Made by a program: the position numbers and the translations under genes
The notes under the pieces: model-generated
Told to the model about the DNA's origin: nothing
Seen by the model: only the letters and a program-made list of their open reading frames with translations
The model's database searches: none
In this document: positions 1 through 12,108 of the stretch, piece after piece
Layout: each line of letters starts with the position of its first letter
How positions within the stretch are numbered: position 1 is the first letter of the stretch
Origin: Mycolicibacterium litorale
Lineage (GTDB): Bacteria > Actinomycetota > Actinomycetes > Mycobacteriales > Mycobacteriaceae
DNA: 64,000 nucleotides
Assembly: GCF_014218295.1 (NCBI RefSeq)
Contig: NZ_AP023287.1
Location: 1,116,001 to 1,180,000, forward strand
Reading direction: 5' to 3'

Positions 1-231
1 GTTCGAGCCGCCGACGTTGATCGCCTTGCCGTCGGCGCAGTCGACCTCCGCGGTGGTGCCGACCGAGCCGTAGTTGATCGTGTTGCCGATCTCGACCTGC
101 GCGCCCGACGTGCCCGCCGTCGCGGTCGGCGTGTTGGTGTCGCTGCTCTCCGAACCACACCCGGCGAGGCCGAAGGCGGCGATCACCGCCAGCGTCGCGA
201 ACCCTGTGCGGACAGTCGGATGGGCGGTCAT
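1..231 (-). CDS. DUF3060-type lipoprotein, N-terminal part (Rv0679c-like)
   Basis: Only the first 77 codons lie in the window; the gene runs off the left edge. The protein starts with a basic N-terminus, a hydrophobic stretch and the lipobox LAGC near residue 25, followed by a Ser/Thr-rich linker, so it should be a lipid-anchored envelope protein. It lies 28 nt downstream of the secreted DUF3060 gene on the same strand, probably in one operon. Gene order before rpsL matches Rv0679c/Rv0680c of M. tuberculosis (known context). Molecular function is unknown. Confidence 0.75.
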   Translation of the reverse strand, partial: MTAHPTVRTGFATLAVIAAFGLAGCGSESSDTNTPTATAGTSGAQVEIGNTINYGSVGTTAEVDCADGKAINVGGSN

Positions 232-259
232 CGTTCCTCGCTTTCCGGTCTTCGGACCG

Positions 260-634
260 TCAGGCCGGCACGCGGCTGATCCGGTTCGTCATCCCCAGCT
301 CACGGCCCCGGTCCCAGACGACGGGCTGGCCGTTCTTGTACATCACGGTCTGGTCCCAGCCGTAGACGGTGATGTCGTTGATGACGTTGTCGGCGACGAC
401 GAGGTTCCCCGAACCCTGCATCGTCACCGCCCAGCAGGTGCCCAGCGCGTAGACCCGATTGCCGTTGCCGTTGACGTGCAGGGTGGCGTTGCGACAGTCG
501 ACAGTCTGCTGCACCCCGGTGCCGGTGATGTGGGTGTCGCCGTTGACGGCGTGCGCGCTCGGCGCCCCCACAGCCGCCGCGACGAACAGCACGGCGGCCC
601 CGGCCGCCAGGCCCCGGGCAGTGATCGATCGCAC
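260..634 (-). CDS. Secreted DUF3060 domain protein (Rv0680c-like)
   Basis: A 124-residue protein with a GTG start and a clear Sec signal peptide: basic start, Ala-rich hydrophobic core and an AHA-type cleavage site near residue 28. The mature part has short Gly/Asn/Val repeats such as HVNGNGNRV and QGSGNLVVADN, typical of the beta-helical DUF3060 domain. There is no lipobox, unlike its downstream neighbour. It is probably co-transcribed with the lipoprotein at 1-231 and divergent from the gene at 769. No enzymatic residues were recognised; an exported structural or binding role is only a guess. Confidence 0.75.
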   Translation of the reverse strand: MRSITARGLAAGAAVLFVAAAVGAPSAHAVNGDTHITGTGVQQTVDCRNATLHVNGNGNRVYALGTCWAVTMQGSGNLVVADNVINDITVYGWDQTVMYKNGQPVVWDRGRELGMTNRISRVPA

Positions 635-768
635 CGTCGTATCCCTTCGTCGCGCCGACCTGATGGAAAGCAGCGTACGTGCCCCGCCCGACGGTGCGAC
701 GGCCTTCCGCAGGTTCGAAAGTTCCAGCGGTCGCTGAACCCGGCCAGGCTGGGTACCCTCTCTCGGTG

Positions 769-1314
769 ATGCGTCGGCGTGTCAGCGTTGTTGCGGGGGC
801 GGCTACTGCGGCGGTCACCGCGATGGTGGCCGTCGGTGGGTGCGCGCACACGGTCGCCGGCACCGCGCAGCCCGCGCAATCGGCCGCCGTCCCCGATCCC
901 GACCGTGACTACGGCTACGTCGACAACCGGTGTGGACTGCTCGAGGATTCGACGGTCTCGGAAACGCTCGGCGCCGACGAGGTGGTGCGCCCCTACAGCG
1001 GTGCGGTCTGCCAGTACGTCCTGGCCCGCGGTCCGGTCATGGTCGACGTCACCTTCTCCTGGTTCGACACCGGCAGCCTCGACCGGGAACGCGCGCTGGC
1101 CGCCGAGCGCGGGGCGGTGCTGACCGACACCGTCGTCGAGCGACACCCGGCCTTCCTGGCCCGGCGCGACGCCACCGGTGTCGCATGTTCGGCGACCGCC
1201 GCCGCGGGTTCCGGGGTGCTGAGCTGGTGGGTGCAGTACCGCGGCCAGCAGTCCGGTGACCCGTGCGTGGACGCGGAGAAGCTGTTGTCGGCCACCCTCT
1301 CCTCGGATCTGTGA
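769..1314 (+). CDS. DUF3558 family lipoprotein
   Basis: Starting at the ATG at 769 (a GTG at 766 is possible) the protein has a short basic N-terminus, a hydrophobic helix and the lipobox VGGC, so it is probably a cell-envelope lipoprotein. The mature part carries the conserved pattern of mycobacterial DUF3558 proteins: CGLL, a Val-rich CQYV strand and a late DPC motif, suggesting disulfides. About 181 residues. A second protein of the same family follows within 10 nt, so the two form a tandem pair. Function unknown. An upstream in-frame extension to 679 lacks any signal-peptide logic and was not used. Confidence 0.75.
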   Translation: MRRRVSVVAGAATAAVTAMVAVGGCAHTVAGTAQPAQSAAVPDPDRDYGYVDNRCGLLEDSTVSETLGADEVVRPYSGAVCQYVLARGPVMVDVTFSWFDTGSLDRERALAAERGAVLTDTVVERHPAFLARRDATGVACSATAAAGSGVLSWWVQYRGQQSGDPCVDAEKLLSATLSSDL

Positions 1315-1321
1315 GGCCGCG

Positions 1322-1840
1322 ATGAAACCGATCCTCGTATCCGCGATCGCGGCGACCGCGCTGCTGCTGGCCGCCTGCGGAGGCGCCGAACCGCAGACGC
1401 CCGCGCCGGAGGCCGCCCCGCCCACCGGCGCCTTCCGCGTCGACGACTGCAACGGCGTGACCGACGCCGACATCGTCAAGGCGGCGGGCACGTCGGTGTT
1501 CAAGAAGGTCGTCGACAGCGACGCCGGCTGCTTCTGGCAGGAGGACACCATGCTGGGCACCTTCGGCGCCGGGATGGGCATCTCCACCTGGTGGTACCGC
1601 GGCAGCGACATGGACGTCGAACGCGAACTCGAACAGCAGGCGGGCCGGCAGATCACCGAGATGTCGGTCGACGGCAACAAGGGCTTCAAGGCCGCCGACA
1701 CCAGCGCGTGCAGCATCTACGTGGCCAAGGGCGGTGACGTCATCACGTGGTCGATCCAGACCATGAACTCCGCGATGCTGCCGGATCTGTGCTCGATCAC
1801 CGAACGCCTCGCGCAACTCAGCCAACAACGGGTGAACTGA
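1322..1840 (+). CDS. DUF3558 family lipoprotein, second of a tandem pair
   Basis: A 172-residue lipoprotein precursor. The ATG at 1322 gives a compact signal peptide ending in the lipobox LAAC. The mature part holds DDCNGVTDADI, a Cys-Phe-Trp strand, a WWY motif and a C-terminal LCSIT segment that resemble the preceding gene at 769, so this looks like an ancient tandem duplication. It starts 7 nt after its neighbour's stop and is very likely co-transcribed. Conserved cysteines suggest an extracytoplasmic disulfide fold. No function can be assigned. Confidence 0.75.
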   Translation: MKPILVSAIAATALLLAACGGAEPQTPAPEAAPPTGAFRVDDCNGVTDADIVKAAGTSVFKKVVDSDAGCFWQEDTMLGTFGAGMGISTWWYRGSDMDVERELEQQAGRQITEMSVDGNKGFKAADTSACSIYVAKGGDVITWSIQTMNSAMLPDLCSITERLAQLSQQRVN

Positions 1841-1906
1841 CCCGCCGTAGGGTGAGAGTCTGCGCCGACCGCTTCAGCGTCGGCGACGACGAAGGGTGAA
1901 CAGGAC

Positions 1907-2545
1907 ATGCCGGCTCCACCGGGTCCGCGGCCAGCGGGCGGTCGGGTGCGTCCTGCCGCCAAGACGACCCGGCTGAGCCGCGAGTCGATCGTCAACGCGG
2001 CGCTGACGTTCCTCGACCGCGACGGCTGGGATGCGCTGACCATCAACGCGCTGGCCACCCAGCTCGGCACCAAGGGCCCGTCGCTGTACAACCACGTGCA
2101 CAGCCTCGACGACCTGCGGCGCACGGTGCGGATGCGGGTGGTCGGCGACATCATCGACATGCTCAAGACGGTCGGTCAGGGCCGCACCCGCGACGACGCG
2201 GTGATGGCGATGGCCGCGGCCTACCGCAGCTACGCCCACCACCATCCGGGCCGCTACTCCGCGTTCACCCGGATGCCGCTGGGCGGCGACGACCCGGAGT
2301 TCACCGACGCCACCCGCGCGGCGGCCGGCCCGGTGATCGAGGTCTTGGCGTCCTACGGGCTCGACGGCGAGGACGCGTTCTACGCCGCGCTCGAGTTCTG
2401 GTCGGCCATGCACGGTTTCGTGCTGCTGGAGATGACCGGGGTGATGAACGGCCTCGACACCGACGCGGTGTTCACCGACATGGTGTTGCGCCTGGCCTCC
2501 GGGATGGAACGCCGGTCCGGCGGCGTGGGCGCTGACCTGCACTAA
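1907..2545 (+). CDS. TetR family transcriptional regulator (Rv0681-like)
   Basis: A 212-residue regulator. The N-terminal helix-turn-helix lies about residues 24-70 (SRESIVNAAL, LATQLGTKGPSLYNHV), and the rest is an all-alpha TetR ligand-binding domain with the HHHPGRYSAF and FWSAMHGFVLLE segments seen in a common actinobacterial TetR subgroup. It lies directly upstream of the rpsL promoter in the same direction, as Rv0681 does in M. tuberculosis. Its ligand and targets are unknown. The neighbouring lipoproteins or an unlinked operon could be regulated. Confidence 0.85.
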   Translation: MPAPPGPRPAGGRVRPAAKTTRLSRESIVNAALTFLDRDGWDALTINALATQLGTKGPSLYNHVHSLDDLRRTVRMRVVGDIIDMLKTVGQGRTRDDAVMAMAAAYRSYAHHHPGRYSAFTRMPLGGDDPEFTDATRAAAGPVIEVLASYGLDGEDAFYAALEFWSAMHGFVLLEMTGVMNGLDTDAVFTDMVLRLASGMERRSGGVGADLH

Positions 2546-2585
2546 GCGCCGGTCAGCGCGTTGCGTACCCCGTGCGGGACGACTT

Positions 2586-2614
2586 TTGGAGCGACGCCAC
2601 CATCCTGGTATTGT
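2586..2614 (+). promoter_or_regulatory. Predicted sigma-A promoter of the rpsL operon
   Basis: TTGGAG (2586-2591) and TATTGT (2609-2614) are separated by exactly 17 bp. Transcription would begin near 2621, giving a leader of about 220 nt. The same 17-bp spacing and TTGG-type -35 recur at the S10 and spc promoters in this window. Confidence 0.7.
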
Positions 2615-2661
2615 GGGGGATCGTGCCTGGCCGTCGAGGCGCATGCGACGGGGTGAGAACC

Positions 2662-2699
2662 AGACAGCATGCCCACATGCCGGGCCAATTCGCATGTCT
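2662..2699 (+). promoter_or_regulatory. Stem-loop in the rpsL leader
   Basis: The arm AGACA-gc-ATGC (from 2662) can pair with GCATGTCT (2692-2699), with a two-base GC bulge. It lies roughly 40 nt into the predicted transcript and has no T-tract, so it is not an intrinsic terminator as it stands. It may take part in leader folding. Confidence 0.45.
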
Positions 2700-2841
2700 A
2701 CCACGCAGCGGAACCGCTTCGAGGTGTGCGCGTGCGACACGCCCGGACGCGGGGTACGCGACCAGGCTGAAACAGCAGTACAGAGACTTGACGCAGTACT
2801 AGAGAAGCACCACAACTCAAAGCAACACAGAAAGCCGGTAC

Positions 2842-3216
2842 ATGCCAACCATCAACCAGCTGGTCCGCAAGGGTCGCCGCGACAAGATCGCCAAGGTGAA
2901 GACCGCGGCCCTCAAGGGCAGCCCGCAGCGCCGCGGCGTGTGCACTCGCGTGTACACGACCACCCCGAAGAAGCCGAACTCGGCGCTTCGCAAGGTCGCG
3001 CGCGTCAAGCTGACCAGCCAGGTCGAGGTCACCGCCTACATCCCCGGTGAGGGTCACAACCTGCAGGAGCACTCGATGGTGCTGGTGCGTGGTGGTCGTG
3101 TGAAGGACCTCCCCGGTGTGCGTTACAAGATCATCCGCGGTTCGCTCGACACGCAGGGCGTGAAGAACCGCAAGCAAGCGCGCAGCCGCTACGGCGCCAA
3201 GAAGGAGAAGAGCTGA
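2842..3216 (+). CDS. rpsL: 30S ribosomal protein S12
   Basis: The 124-residue S12 protein of the decoding centre of the 30S subunit. The sequence is collinear with mycobacterial S12, including [19 protein letters not shown] and [13 protein letters not shown]. Lys43 and Lys88, the classical streptomycin-resistance positions in mycobacteria, are both wild type, so no resistance is predicted from this gene. Its TGA overlaps the rpsG ATG by one base (TGATG), indicating translational coupling. It is the first gene of rpsL-rpsG-fusA-tuf, transcribed from the promoter at 2586. Confidence 0.98.
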
Positions 3217-3686
3217 TGCCGCGCAAGGGCCCCGCACCCAAGCGTCCGTTGGTCAACGATCCGGTCTACGGATCGCAGCTGGTCACCCAGCTGGTCAACA
3301 AAGTGCTGCTGGATGGGAAGAAATCGCTGGCCGAGCGCATTGTTTATGGTGCGCTCGAACAGGCCCGTGACAAGACGGGCACCGACCCGGTGGTCACCCT
3401 GAAGCGCGCTCTCGACAACGTCAAGCCCGCCCTCGAGGTGCGCAGCCGCCGCGTCGGTGGCGCCACCTATCAGGTGCCGGTCGAGGTTCGTCCCGATCGT
3501 TCCGTCACGCTGGCCCTGCGCTGGCTGGTGAGCTTCTCGAAGGCGCGTCGGGAGAAGACCATGGTCGAGCGTCTGGCCAACGAGATCCTCGATGCCAGCA
3601 ATGGCCTGGGTGCCGCCGTCAAACGGCGTGAGGACACCCACAAGATGGCCGAGGCCAACCGCGCCTTCGCGCACTACCGCTGGTGA
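3216..3686 (+). CDS. rpsG: 30S ribosomal protein S7
   Basis: The 156-residue S7 protein, a primary 16S rRNA binder that organises the 30S head. It begins [10 protein letters not shown] and contains the typical [19 protein letters not shown] and [15 protein letters not shown] segments. The start overlaps the rpsL stop by one base, so it is translated by coupling. It is followed by an 87-nt gap to fusA that contains a perfect 8-bp stem-loop. Confidence 0.98.
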   Translation: MPRKGPAPKRPLVNDPVYGSQLVTQLVNKVLLDGKKSLAERIVYGALEQARDKTGTDPVVTLKRALDNVKPALEVRSRRVGGATYQVPVEVRPDRSVTLALRWLVSFSKARREKTMVERLANEILDASNGLGAAVKRREDTHKMAEANRAFAHYRW

Positions 3687-3691
3687 TCACC

Positions 3692-3719
3692 GCGCCGGCG
3701 GCAGAGTAGCGGCCGGCGC
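3692..3719 (+). promoter_or_regulatory. Stem-loop between rpsG and fusA
   Basis: GCGCCGGC (3692-3699) and GCCGGCGC (3712-3719) are perfect reverse complements around a 12-nt loop. There is no T-tract, so this is more likely a processing or stability element, or an attenuator, than a full terminator. Confidence 0.5.
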
Positions 3720-3773
3720 GTGCGGTAGCGGCTGACAGACAGCAATCGAGCAAGCGAGAGTGGGAAGACTTCT

Positions 3774-5879
3774 GTGGCACAGAAGGACGTGTTGACCGAC
3801 CTGAACAAGGTCCGCAACATCGGCATCATGGCGCACATCGACGCCGGTAAGACGACGACGACCGAGCGCATCCTCTACTACACCGGTATCAGCTACAAGA
3901 TCGGTGAGGTCCACGATGGCGCGGCCACCATGGACTGGATGGAGCAGGAGCAGGAGCGGGGGATCACCATCACCTCCGCGGCGACGACGTGCTTCTGGAA
4001 CGACAACCAGATCAACCTGATCGACACCCCGGGGCACGTCGACTTCACCGTCGAGGTGGAGCGCAGCCTGCGCGTGCTCGACGGCGCCGTCGCCGTGTTC
4101 GACGGCAAGGAGGGCGTGGAGCCCCAGTCCGAGCAGGTCTGGCGCCAGGCCGACAAGTACAACGTCCCGCGGATCTGCTTCGTCAACAAGATGGACAAGC
4201 TGGGCGCGGACTTCTACTTCTCCGTGCGCACCATGGAGGAGCGGCTGGGCGCCAACGTCATCCCGATCCAGCTGCCGATCGGCGCGGAGTCGGACTTCGC
4301 GGGTGTCGTCGACCTCGTCGAGATGAAGGCCAAGGTGTGGAGCGCCGAGGCCAAGCTGGGCGAGAAGTACGACGTCGTCGACATCCCGGCCGACCTGGCC
4401 GACCGTGCCGAGGAGTACCGCACCAAGCTGATCGAGGCCGCCGCCGAGACCGACGAGGCGCTGCTGGAGAAGTACCTGGGCGGCGAGGAACTCACCGTCG
4501 AGGAGATCAAGGCCGCGCTGCGCAAGCTGACCATCAGCTCGGAGGCCTACCTGGTCCTGTGCGGCAGCGCGTTCAAGAACAAGGGCGTGCAGCCCATGCT
4601 CGACGCGGTCATCGACTACCTGCCGTCGCCGCTGGACGTCCCGCCTGCCGAAGGCCACGTGCCCGGTAAGGAAGACGAGCTGATCACGCGCAAGCCGTCC
4701 GTCGACGAGCCGTTCTCGGCGCTGGCGTTCAAGGTCGCCACGCACCCGTTCTTCGGCAAGCTCACCTACGTGCGCGTGTACTCGGGCACCGTGGAATCCG
4801 GCAGCCAGGTCATCAACGCCACCAAGGGCAAGAAGGAGCGGCTGGGCAAGCTGTTCCAGATGCACTCCAACAAGGAGAACCCGGTGGAGCGGGCCTCGGC
4901 CGGCCACATCTACGCGGTGATCGGGCTCAAGGACACCACCACCGGTGACACCCTGAGCGATCCGAACCAGCAGATCGTGCTCGAGTCGATGACCTTCCCC
5001 GATCCGGTGATCGAGGTGGCCATCGAGCCCAAGACCAAGAGCGACCAGGAGAAGCTCGGCACGGCGATCCAGAAGCTGGCCGAAGAGGACCCGACGTTCA
5101 AGGTCCACCTGGACCAGGAGACCGGCCAGACCGTCATCGGCGGTATGGGCGAGCTCCACCTCGACATCCTCGTCGACCGTATGCGTCGCGAGTTCAAGGT
5201 CGAGGCCAACGTCGGCAAGCCGCAGGTGGCCTACCGCGAGACGATCCGCCGCCCGGTGCAGAACGTCGAGTTCACCCACAAGAAGCAGACGGGTGGCTCG
5301 GGCCAGTTCGCGAAGGTCATCATCAACCTGGAGCCGTTCGTCGGCGAGGACGGTGCGACCTACGAGTTCGAGAACAAGGTCACCGGTGGCCGCATCCCGC
5401 GCGAGTACATCCCGTCGGTGGATGCGGGTGCGCAGGACGCGATGCAGTACGGCGTGCTGGCCGGCTACCCGCTGGTGAACGTCAAGGTGACCCTGCTCGA
5501 CGGCGCTTACCACGAGGTCGACTCGTCGGAAATGGCCTTCAAGGTCGCCGGATCGCAGGTCTTGAAGAAGGCCGCCCAGGCGGCTCAGCCGGTGATCCTC
5601 GAGCCCATCATGGCGGTCGAGGTGACCACGCCCGAGGACTACATGGGTGACGTCATCGGCGACTTGAACTCCCGCCGTGGTCAGATCCAGGCCATGGAGG
5701 AGCGGGCCGGTGCGCGCGTCGTGAAGGCGCAAGTGCCGCTGTCGGAGATGTTCGGCTACGTCGGTGACCTTCGGTCGAAGACCCAGGGCCGGGCGAACTA
5801 CTCCATGGTGTTCGACTCGTACGCCGAGGTTCCGGCGAACGTGTCGAAGGAGATCATCGCCAAGGCCACCGGTCAGTAA
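3774..5879 (+). CDS. fusA: Translation elongation factor G
   Basis: The 701-residue EF-G, the GTPase that drives translocation and, with RRF, ribosome recycling. The GTP-binding motifs are visible: G1 AHIDAGKTT near residue 20, G3 DTPGHVDFT, and G4 NKMD. Domains II-V follow with normal length, including [10 protein letters not shown] and the C-terminal [23 protein letters not shown] start. It lies in the classical str operon order, between rpsG and tuf. An EF-G paralogue, if present, is not in this window. Confidence 0.98.
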   Translation: MAQKDVLTDLNKVRNIGIMAHIDAGKTTTTERILYYTGISYKIGEVHDGAATMDWMEQEQERGITITSAATTCFWNDNQINLIDTPGHVDFTVEVERSLRVLDGAVAVFDGKEGVEPQSEQVWRQADKYNVPRICFVNKMDKLGADFYFSVRTMEERLGANVIPIQLPIGAESDFAGVVDLVEMKAKVWSAEAKLGEKYDVVDIPADLADRAEEYRTKLIEAAAETDEALLEKYLGGEELTVEEIKAALRKLTISSEAYLVLCGSAFKNKGVQPMLDAVIDYLPSPLDVPPAEGHVPGKEDELITRKPSVDEPFSALAFKVATHPFFGKLTYVRVYSGTVESGSQVINATKGKKERLGKLFQMHSNKENPVERASAGHIYAVIGLKDTTTGDTLSDPNQQIVLESMTFPDPVIEVAIEPKTKSDQEKLGTAIQKLAEEDPTFKVHLDQETGQTVIGGMGELHLDILVDRMRREFKVEANVGKPQVAYRETIRRPVQNVEFTHKKQTGGSGQFAKVIINLEPFVGEDGATYEFENKVTGGRIPREYIPSVDAGAQDAMQYGVLAGYPLVNVKVTLLDGAYHEVDSSEMAFKVAGSQVLKKAAQAAQPVILEPIMAVEVTTPEDYMGDVIGDLNSRRGQIQAMEERAGARVVKAQVPLSEMFGYVGDLRSKTQGRANYSMVFDSYAEVPANVSKEIIAKATGQ

Positions 5880-5890
5880 CCTGACCCGGC

Positions 5891-5954
5891 GGTCTCGGCA
5901 GAGACCACAACTGAAGAAACCATCCTTGCTCTAGAAACCTGCTGTAACAGAGCA
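5891..5954 (+). promoter_or_regulatory. Two stem-loops in the fusA-tuf gap
   Basis: The 100-nt gap holds a perfect hairpin GGTCTC-GGCA-GAGACC (5891-5906) and a second pairing TGCTCT (5927-5932) with AGAGCA (5949-5954). An AGGAGG ribosome-binding site follows at 5966-5971. These elements may separate tuf mRNA by processing, or support its high expression. Confidence 0.5.
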
Positions 5955-5979
5955 CCAACAAGTCCAGGAGGACACACAA

Positions 5980-7170
<1,191 letters not shown>

Positions 7171-7189
7171 TACTCGTACTACGCCGAAG

Positions 7190-7224
7190 CGGCGCCCACC
7201 TGATGGTGGGCGCCGTTTCTTTTT
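7190..7224 (+). terminator. Intrinsic terminator after tuf
   Basis: CGGCGCCCACC (7190-7200), loop TGAT, perfect complement GGTGGGCGCCG (7205-7215), then TTTCTTTTT. An 11-bp GC-rich stem with a long T-tract is unusually canonical for a mycobacterium. It closes the rpsL operon. Confidence 0.95.
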
Positions 7225-7356
7225 GCGCCCAAACGAACACATGGGCGCGGAAGTACGAGTAGATCCCGCCATTTCGTCCAACTCGGCGCGTCCCGGGTAA
7301 CGCCAGCGATCACCGCGCCGATGATCCTGACAGTGATCGAGGAAGGGTTGGGGTTC

Positions 7357-8175
7357 GTGTTTCGTCGTCTTCGCGCATTGGCCGGTGCTGTCGCCGTCGG
7401 TGGAGTCGCTCTCGTCGGGTTGTCCGGCACGGCGCAGGCCCAGCCGCAGTGCCCCGACGTCCACTGGATCGGCGCCGCGGGCTCAGGTGAGCGTGGCGCC
7501 GAGGTGTCGATGAACGACGGGATGGGCCGCGTCATCTCCCGCTCCCGCACCGACCTCCAGCAACTGCTGGCCCGCGACGGCCGCACCATGACCTCCGAGG
7601 CCGTCGTCTACCCGGCGACCGAGGTGCCCGAGGACGGCGGCATCCTCGACTGGGCCGGCTTCATCAGCAGCGTCGACGCCGGCACCGCGGCGCTGGCCCA
7701 CCAGTACGCGACATTCGTGCAGCAGTGCCCGACCAGCAAGGTGGTGCTCGCCGGCTACTCGCAGGGCGCGATGGTGGTCCATCGCAATCTGCACGCACTC
7801 GGCGCGAACCCGAACCTGGCGGGCGCCCTGCTGATCGCCGACGGCGACCGGCTGCCCACCGACCCGACGCTCAACCTCGGTTCGGTGACGACGGTGCCCG
7901 GCGCGGGCAAGGGCGTCGCCCAGGACTGGCCGATCCTCGCCCACGCGCCCGCACCGCTGCCCCCGCACATCGGCGCGCGCACCATCAGCGTGTGTGAACT
8001 CGGCGACGCGGTCTGCGATTACGACCCGGAGGCCGAGGAGGTGACGGCGACCGGGGTGGCCATCCACACCAGCTACGCCCGCGCGGCCGCGGGCGGCTAC
8101 CCGTGGACCGCGCCGCTGTACCAGCTGGTCGGCCCCGCCGCGCCCGCGAACCCGATCGCCGTCGCCGCAGGCTGA
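7357..8175 (+). CDS. Secreted cutinase-family serine esterase
   Basis: A 272-residue exported alpha/beta hydrolase of the cutinase (Culp/CE5) family. The GTG at 7357, preceded by AGGAAGGG, gives a clean signal peptide ending AQAQP. The mature protein starts with CPDV, has the SGERG segment, the nucleophile elbow GYSQGA near residue 135 and later conserved Cys (VCELGDAVCDY), followed by the catalytic Asp/His region (YDP... HTSY). Members act on lipids or esters at the mycobacterial cell surface. It lies alone after the tuf terminator. The exact substrate is not deducible. Confidence 0.85.
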   Translation: MFRRLRALAGAVAVGGVALVGLSGTAQAQPQCPDVHWIGAAGSGERGAEVSMNDGMGRVISRSRTDLQQLLARDGRTMTSEAVVYPATEVPEDGGILDWAGFISSVDAGTAALAHQYATFVQQCPTSKVVLAGYSQGAMVVHRNLHALGANPNLAGALLIADGDRLPTDPTLNLGSVTTVPGAGKGVAQDWPILAHAPAPLPPHIGARTISVCELGDAVCDYDPEAEEVTATGVAIHTSYARAAAGGYPWTAPLYQLVGPAAPANPIAVAAG

Positions 8176-8249
8176 GCTTTCGCCGGTCCCGCGGCGCCGA
8201 TGCCGCTAGTCTGTGGTCGCCCGTGCGAGCGAACCACAGGAGCCTGGCC

Positions 8250-9077
8250 ATGTCGACCTTCTGGCGCTACATCCGCATCCAGCTGTTCGTGCTGCTGTGC
8301 GGCATCGTCGGCCCCATCTTCCTCGCCATCTACTTCCTGACCGGGCCCGACCCGATGCTGGAGTGGATGTTCTGGACCGGGTTGCTGATCACCGCCGCCG
8401 ACGTGCTGATCGCCTTGGGCATCACCGCATTCGGCGCCCACTCGGCGGCCAGGACCGCCGAACTCGAAGCGCGCGGGATGCTCGCGCTCGCGCAGGTCAC
8501 CGGTATCCACGACACCAGCACCCGGATCAACGAACAGCCGTTGGTCAAACTCGACCTGTACCTCAGCGGACCGGGCCTCACGCCGTTCACCGCACAGGAC
8601 CGGGTGGTCGCCTCGGTGTCACGGCTGCCCATGATCACCAACCGCACGCTCGTCGCGATCGTCGACCCGGCCACCAACGAGTACCAGATCGACTGGGACA
8701 GAAGCGCTCTGGTCGGCGGGCTGATGCCGGCGACGTTCACCCTGGCCGAGGACAACCAGACCTACGACCTCACCGGGCAGTCCGGGCCCCTGCTGGAGAT
8801 CCTGCAGATCCTCAAGACCCACGGCATCGGCATGGACAACATGATCGACCTGCGCGCCAACCCCGAAGCGCGCCAACAGGTCCAGGCCGTCGTCCGGAGG
8901 GCCGCGGTACAGCAGATGCCCGCCCCCGCGGCGACGGCGCCGCCCGCGCCGGTGAGCGCACCGACGGGCCCGTCGACCGCGCAACGACTGCAGGAGCTCG
9001 AGACGCTGCGCGCCACGGGCGCCATCACCGACGCCGAGTACGCCGCCAAACGGCAACAGATCATCGAAGCGCTGTAG
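8250..9077 (+). CDS. Membrane protein with C-terminal SHOCT domain
   Basis: A 275-residue protein from the ATG at 8250 (AGGAG-like site upstream). Two N-terminal transmembrane helices (about residues 10-32 and 40-62) are followed by a soluble region with beta-rich character, a Pro/Ala-rich linker, and a C-terminal SHOCT motif (LQELETLRATGAITDAEYAAKRQQI), known as a small helical oligomerisation or binding module. Function is unknown. It lies in the position of Rv0686, also a membrane protein, but homology was not verified. Confidence 0.7.
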   Translation: MSTFWRYIRIQLFVLLCGIVGPIFLAIYFLTGPDPMLEWMFWTGLLITAADVLIALGITAFGAHSAARTAELEARGMLALAQVTGIHDTSTRINEQPLVKLDLYLSGPGLTPFTAQDRVVASVSRLPMITNRTLVAIVDPATNEYQIDWDRSALVGGLMPATFTLAEDNQTYDLTGQSGPLLEILQILKTHGIGMDNMIDLRANPEARQQVQAVVRRAAVQQMPAPAATAPPAPVSAPTGPSTAQRLQELETLRATGAITDAEYAAKRQQIIEAL

Positions 9078-9080
9078 CCC

Positions 9081-9914
9081 CTACGGCCCCGGCACCACCA
9101 GCACGGGACGGTGTGCCGCGCGCAGCGTGGCGCGTGCGACGCTGCCGAGCAGGACCTGACGCATCGCGGACTGTCCGCGCGAACCCACCGCCACGACCGC
9201 GGCCCTGCGCAGAGCGGCCAGACCGACCAACGCGTCGGCGACGGTGTGCTCCTTGGCCCCCGGCGGTGCGTCGACGTGTTCGCCCGCCACTCCCTCGGGC
9301 AGGGCTTCGGTGATGCCCTGGCCGATCGACACCGCGAGGATCTCGCGAGCGGGGAAGAGGCGCTGTGCGGCCGTCAACGCGGTGCGCGCACCGCCCGAAC
9401 CGTCCCATCCCACGATGACGGGTCCGTCGGCCAGCGCGTCGTATTCGTCGGCCAGCATGGGCGCCGGGGCGACCAGCGTCGGGCGCGACGCGTACTGCAC
9501 GGCGGTGTCCGACACGCTGCCGAGGAACGCCTGGGCGCCGCCGAGCCCGCGGGAACCGACCAGCACCAGATCGGCCGACACCTGCTCGGCCAACTGGGCG
9601 AGCACCAAACCCTCACCGCCCCAGGAGCGTTTGACCAACGGTTCGGCGTCGAGTCCGGCGGCCCGGGCGAGCGTGGTGCCGGTGGCCGCGACACGCTGGG
9701 CCTCGCGTTCCCCCTCGGACTCGGTGCGCTCGACCAGCTCGGTGGCGCTGCCCACACTCGCACGCAGGCGCCGGCGCAACGGCTCGCTGGCGAACGGGGG
9801 CGTCCACAGGTGCGTCACCCAGGCATGCGCCTGGGGAAGCAGCTGCCCACCCACCTCGACCGCGGCGGTCGCCGCCGGTGAACCGTCGAATCCGATGAGC
9901 ACGCCGATCGGCAT
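9081..9914 (-). CDS. Universal stress protein, two tandem Usp domains
   Basis: A 277-residue protein of two UspA domains. Domain 1 starts IGVLIGFDGSPAA and carries the ATP-binding pattern GSRGLGGAQAFLGS; domain 2 starts PVIVGWDGSGGA and carries GSRGQSAMRQVLLGS. Both G-x2-G-x9-G(S/T) motifs are intact, so ATP binding is expected. Mycobacterial tandem Usps of this size are commonly dormancy- or hypoxia-linked (family knowledge). It is convergent with the SHOCT gene, with only 3 nt between the stops. Confidence 0.9.
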   Translation of the reverse strand: MPIGVLIGFDGSPAATAAVEVGGQLLPQAHAWVTHLWTPPFASEPLRRRLRASVGSATELVERTESEGEREAQRVAATGTTLARAAGLDAEPLVKRSWGGEGLVLAQLAEQVSADLVLVGSRGLGGAQAFLGSVSDTAVQYASRPTLVAPAPMLADEYDALADGPVIVGWDGSGGARTALTAAQRLFPAREILAVSIGQGITEALPEGVAGEHVDAPPGAKEHTVADALVGLAALRRAAVVAVGSRGQSAMRQVLLGSVARATLRAAHRPVLVVPGP

Positions 9915-9920
9915 GGTTGA

Positions 9921-12104
<2,184 letters not shown>

Positions 12105-12108
<4 letters not shown>

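Larger units (their letters stand above)
2546..2841 (+). promoter_or_regulatory. Untranslated leader region of rpsL-rpsG-fusA-tuf
   Basis: This gene-free stretch of nearly 300 nt holds the predicted rpsL promoter (2586-2614) and a leader of about 220 nt. The leader contains a stem-loop at 2662-2699 and no convincing coding sequence. An in-frame open frame crosses it, but it lacks a start with a Shine-Dalgarno sequence. A long structured leader fits post-transcriptional or growth-rate control; this is inference. Confidence 0.6.

Noticed and set aside
2572..2802. Small open frame through the rpsL leader
   Set aside because: Its start lies in the promoter, an internal GTG lacks a Shine-Dalgarno site, and the translation resembles nothing; the region is better explained as leader RNA.
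3687..5732. 681-residue open frame antisense to fusA
   Set aside because: Caused by strong third-position GC bias in fusA; Leu/Asp/Val/Gly-rich low-complexity translation with no domain and no ribosome-binding site.
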